NCBI GenBank assembly: GCA_002328485.1
Contig: DCUF01000083.1
Location: forward strand, 1 to 49,860
Length of the DNA: 49,860 nt
DNA from: Deltaproteobacteria bacterium UBA2221
Lineage (GTDB): Bacteria > Desulfobacterota > Syntrophorhabdia > Syntrophorhabdales > WCHB1-27
Direction of reading: 5' to 3'
Shown here: in pieces, positions 47,176 to 49,860 of the stretch
Layout: each line of letters begins with the position of its first letter
Numbering within the stretch: position 1 is the stretch's first letter
Notes under the pieces: generated by a model
Databases searched by the model: none
Told to the model about the DNA's origin: nothing
The model's input: only the letters and a program-made list of their open reading frames with translations
Translations under genes and position numbers: made by a program

Positions 47176-49860
47176 TTATCGGTTCAACTGGTCCTTGACC
47201 TGATACATGAAGGCCTCGAGCCTTGTCGTGATGTTGGTTTCGCCCTGACCGTCATAGGCGATGTTTATGACCGGGATACCATGCCTTTTTTGCACCAGAC
47301 GCAACAAGGCCGAGGCAATGGTTCCCGGCAGGCAGTTGAAGGGCGACACATTGATAATGCCGCATACGCCCTTGTCGATCAGGTCGATGGCCTTTCCGAT
47401 GGTGAGTATGGCCTCGCCCTCGAAGCTCTCGTGCACATACGGGCTGGCCTTCTTGAGGACCTCCTTGGTCGACGGCTCCTCTCCGTGCCTCAAATATTTG
47501 AGGAAGATGCTTTCCAACCGGTGCTCTTCCTGTTTCTGAACGTGCTCCACAAGCAGAAGCTTCAGGAACTCCGTCAGGGTCAGTCTCGTTTCGCTCTGTC
47601 GATACCTGTTGAGGTAGTTCACGTAGGATATCCATTCCGAGACGGGAGCGAGCGATACCTCGCCGCCAAATTCCTCAATCCTCTGGATAATCCGGCTGTT
47701 GCTGAACCTGTTGTTCCGTACGTATATCTCACCCAGTATGGCCACCACCGGTTTCTGGGGTGCCTTTTGGTCCACCGCAAGGAATCTTTGCACGGCTTGG
47801 GTGAGCATATCGACTATTCCGTCATTGCCATTCTCTATCACGGCTGAAAGGCTACCGACGGCTTGCCGGTATACCTCCTCGCTCTCGCCCTTTCTCGCCT
47901 CGTAGGGACGAGTTTGATGAAGCATCTTGATGAGAAGGTCCGTAGCCACGACAGACCTCCAGGCGAGCCTCGAAAATCTCTCCCCCACTAAATGGAACTC
48001 CTCGTAGAACGTGCGATCCTGGTTCGGGGCATAGATGGGTACGTTGTGAAACCCTAGCTCGTCCAGGACCAGGCGGTGGAACCGGTTGTATTGCCCGAAA
48101 CGGCAGGGGCCGCTGCCCGAGGGCATGAAAAACGCGGCCCTGTCCGGGTTGAAATCCTTATTCAGGACCGTCTTTACCATGTCTCCGGTCGTCAATATAC
48201 AGGGGTAGCATTCCCTGCCGGTCGTATGTTTTCTTCCGTGGTGGATGGTCTCCTCGTCCGATTCGTCCATGACGGCGGCATTCACCCCGCAAGCCCTGAA
48301 AGCGGCGGCGATGCCGTAACTATGATCCGACATGTTCGGTATAAAGATGGTCCTTTGATGGGCATCCGTCCCGTACTTCCGGACGCGACTCTGTTTCGTG
48401 CTCCCCCGGCCTTTTGCATTCTTTATGCTGTCGAGGAACGCCTCGAGCCGGGTGATCATCCCGGCGTCCGCACTGTGTTCATCGATCTCCAATTGAAGAA
48501 ACGGCTTGTCTCCCAGAGACTTCTTGAAGAAGTGAGTGATAAAGGAATCGGGTCCGCATCCGAAATTTGTCACATAGATGCCGTAAATGTTCCTATGCTC
48601 CCTGACGGCCTTGGCGGCCCTCAGGATCTTTTGCCCGTAGGCCCAGTACATGGCGTCGAGACTTTCGTCCGGCTCGACGCCATCGACATCCGGAAACATA
48701 TCGAGAGGGATGGATGGGACACCCAGATCGGCCAGTTTCTTGTGAAGGGCGAGATTCGCCCCGGGGTCTGCGCTGTTGTATGGTCTCCCGATAACAACCA
48801 TCGCTTTCTCCCCTGCCTTCAGGGCTGAAAACACGTCCTTGCCTGCTTGGGCGACACTTCTGCGAAACCTTTCCTGTGCCTCAAGAGCCGTCATGAAGGC
48901 ATGACGCACCTGTTTCTTCGGCCGTCCTATCCTTCCCCCGAAAGCGGTGAGATTCTTCAACGTTGTCCCCTCTCCCCTCCCGAAAAAGACGATCGGCGTC
49001 TCGACCGTTGCGCCGAGGGCGGCAAAGTCTATGGAGGCCCCCACGGTATAAGGAATGGTCTGGGCGTAAGGACAGGCAAAGGTATTGAGGGGATTTCCCG
49101 ATGGCCTCCTCAGATTGATAACACTGGGGATGAAAATTCTTTTCAGGCCTCTTTCGAGGAGATTCAGCACATGACCATGGGCCACCTTTACGGGGAAACA
49201 GGCCTCAGTGATGATGTTCTCAACGCCTTCCCGTATGGTCTTCTTATTGGTCGGCTCCGAAAAAATGGGTGAAAAGCCAAGCTCCGTCAAGAATGCCTTC
49301 CAGAAGGGCAAAGACTCCCACATATTGAATATCTTCGGTACCCCGATAGGTTCGCCCTGGGCGGATTCGTCGTAGGCTGAGTTCAAAAGCTGGTCCCTCA
49401 GGGCAAAGAGATCGGGCATGTCCGTCTTTTTTCCCCTTCTCACGACATCGTATTTCTCGCACCGGCTCCCATAAAAAAGGGGGCTCTCCTTTTCAACCGT
49501 AACCTTCCGTATCTCGCACAGATTCTCGCAGCCCCTGCATTCGAAGGTCTCAATCCCATAGGCTCGTTTGCTCAGGTCGAACCCCTTGAATCCACTCTTC
49601 TCCCAGCTCTTCTCCTTCATCGCAAGGATGGCGGCACCTATGGCGCCGGTAACGTCGTGGTGGGGCGGGACCCTTACCCGACCGCTGACGATTCTCTCAA
49701 AGGCGGCAACGACGCCCTGATTGAAAGCGGTCCCCCCTTGGAAAAATACGTTTTTGCCTATTTTTCTTTCACCCACCACCTTGTTCAGGTAATTCTCGAC
49801 AATGGAGTAGGAGAGGCCCCCGACGATATCTTCGGTTTTTGCGCCCCTCTGTTGATGATG
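47176..49860 (-). CDS. Large acyl-CoA dehydratase activase-type protein, C-terminal part
   Basis: The frame is open to the right edge, so the N terminus is outside the window; the visible part is about 894 residues. It begins at the end of an ASKHA ATPase domain (FFQGGTAFNQGVVAAFE, then GAIGAAILAM) of the BadF/BcrA/HgdC activator family. A cysteine-rich stretch CRGCENLC follows, then a DUF2229-like region and a HgdB-like D-component domain with CYPCILTTGDMVK and GSGPCRFGQYNRFH near the end. Proteins of this type exceed 1400 residues in anaerobes. Activases drive ATP-dependent electron transfer to 2-hydroxyacyl-CoA dehydratases. The target enzyme is unknown. Confidence 0.82.
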   Translation of the reverse strand, partial: HHQQRGAKTEDIVGGLSYSIVENYLNKVVGERKIGKNVFFQGGTAFNQGVVAAFERIVSGRVRVPPHHDVTGAIGAAILAMKEKSWEKSGFKGFDLSKRAYGIETFECRGCENLCEIRKVTVEKESPLFYGSRCEKYDVVRRGKKTDMPDLFALRDQLLNSAYDESAQGEPIGVPKIFNMWESLPFWKAFLTELGFSPIFSEPTNKKTIREGVENIITEACFPVKVAHGHVLNLLERGLKRIFIPSVINLRRPSGNPLNTFACPYAQTIPYTVGASIDFAALGATVETPIVFFGRGEGTTLKNLTAFGGRIGRPKKQVRHAFMTALEAQERFRRSVAQAGKDVFSALKAGEKAMVVIGRPYNSADPGANLALHKKLADLGVPSIPLDMFPDVDGVEPDESLDAMYWAYGQKILRAAKAVREHRNIYGIYVTNFGCGPDSFITHFFKKSLGDKPFLQLEIDEHSADAGMITRLEAFLDSIKNAKGRGSTKQSRVRKYGTDAHQRTIFIPNMSDHSYGIAAAFRACGVNAAVMDESDEETIHHGRKHTTGRECYPCILTTGDMVKTVLNKDFNPDRAAFFMPSGSGPCRFGQYNRFHRLVLDELGFHNVPIYAPNQDRTFYEEFHLVGERFSRLAWRSVVATDLLIKMLHQTRPYEARKGESEEVYRQAVGSLSAVIENGNDGIVDMLTQAVQRFLAVDQKAPQKPVVAILGEIYVRNNRFSNSRIIQRIEEFGGEVSLAPVSEWISYVNYLNRYRQSETRLTLTEFLKLLLVEHVQKQEEHRLESIFLKYLRHGEEPSTKEVLKKASPYVHESFEGEAILTIGKAIDLIDKGVCGIINVSPFNCLPGTIASALLRLVQKRHGIPVINIAYDGQGETNITTRLEAFMYQVKDQLNR

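Overview
The window looks like chromosome from a strictly anaerobic, Gram-negative member of the deltaproteobacterial lineages (Desulfobacterota), possibly a syntrophic aromatic-compound degrader of the Syntrophus/Syntrophorhabdus type. The taxonomic call is inference. It rests on a BamB/BamC-type tungsten benzoyl-CoA reductase module, a very large acyl-CoA dehydratase-activase-type protein, a MetF protein carrying a MetV-like cysteine-rich tail, a FadL-type outer-membrane porin (so an outer membrane is present), and an absence of respiratory oxygen genes.

Layout. 1-7.1 kb (minus strand): a FadL-family porin, FakA-like and DegV/FakB-like fatty-acid kinase genes, then bamB and bamC. 7.2-8.35 kb: a small gene graveyard with a frameshifted P-type ATPase tail facing an internally deleted alpha-glucan phosphorylase. 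8.35-17.4 kb: universal stress protein, secreted DUF4091 protein, PAS/GAF histidine kinase, DEAD-box RNA helicase, half-size TauE-like permease and an Old Yellow Enzyme. 17.5-20.7 kb (minus): a tight five-gene operon of yhhQ, queC, a J-domain protein, a Cys-rich protein and a flavin-reductase-like protein. 20.9-24.8 kb: an aminotransferase homologue without its PLP lysine, a secreted TPR protein, and HIT and HNH proteins. 24.8-28.3 kb: ftsH and a coupled unknown gene, bracketed by a ~102-bp inverted repeat. 28.3-36.3 kb: FmdB zinc ribbon, tilS, a PK_C-like protein, an aspartate-type aminotransferase, a hybrid histidine kinase, Nudix and an amidohydrolase. 36.3-40.8 kb: a Mg2+ P-type ATPase behind a ~350-nt leader, an EIIA-domain protein, tadA and tRNA-Ser(CGA). 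40.9-44.1 kb: a membrane-anchored Mrr-like nuclease, a HigA-like N-terminal fragment and metF-metV. 44.6-46.9 kb: an unknown protein, a ferritin-like protein and a 54-residue coiled-coil gene. 47.2 kb to the edge (minus): the C-terminal part of the large activase.

Most genes are ordinary housekeeping or anaerobic metabolism. The strongest oddities are: (i) a 54-codon coiled-coil gene that exists once on its own and once as the in-frame 3' end of a larger gene, with its Shine-Dalgarno region preserved; (ii) a short ORF starting MEDDP in the mgtA leader that resembles the Salmonella mgtL arrangement, followed by alternative hairpins; (iii) the inverted repeat with 9-bp internal periodicity around ftsH; (iv) a HisC/CobD-like protein with Leu in place of the catalytic Lys; and (v) tadA running 56 nt into a tRNA-Ser gene. 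All names come from reading motifs by eye; no database search was run.
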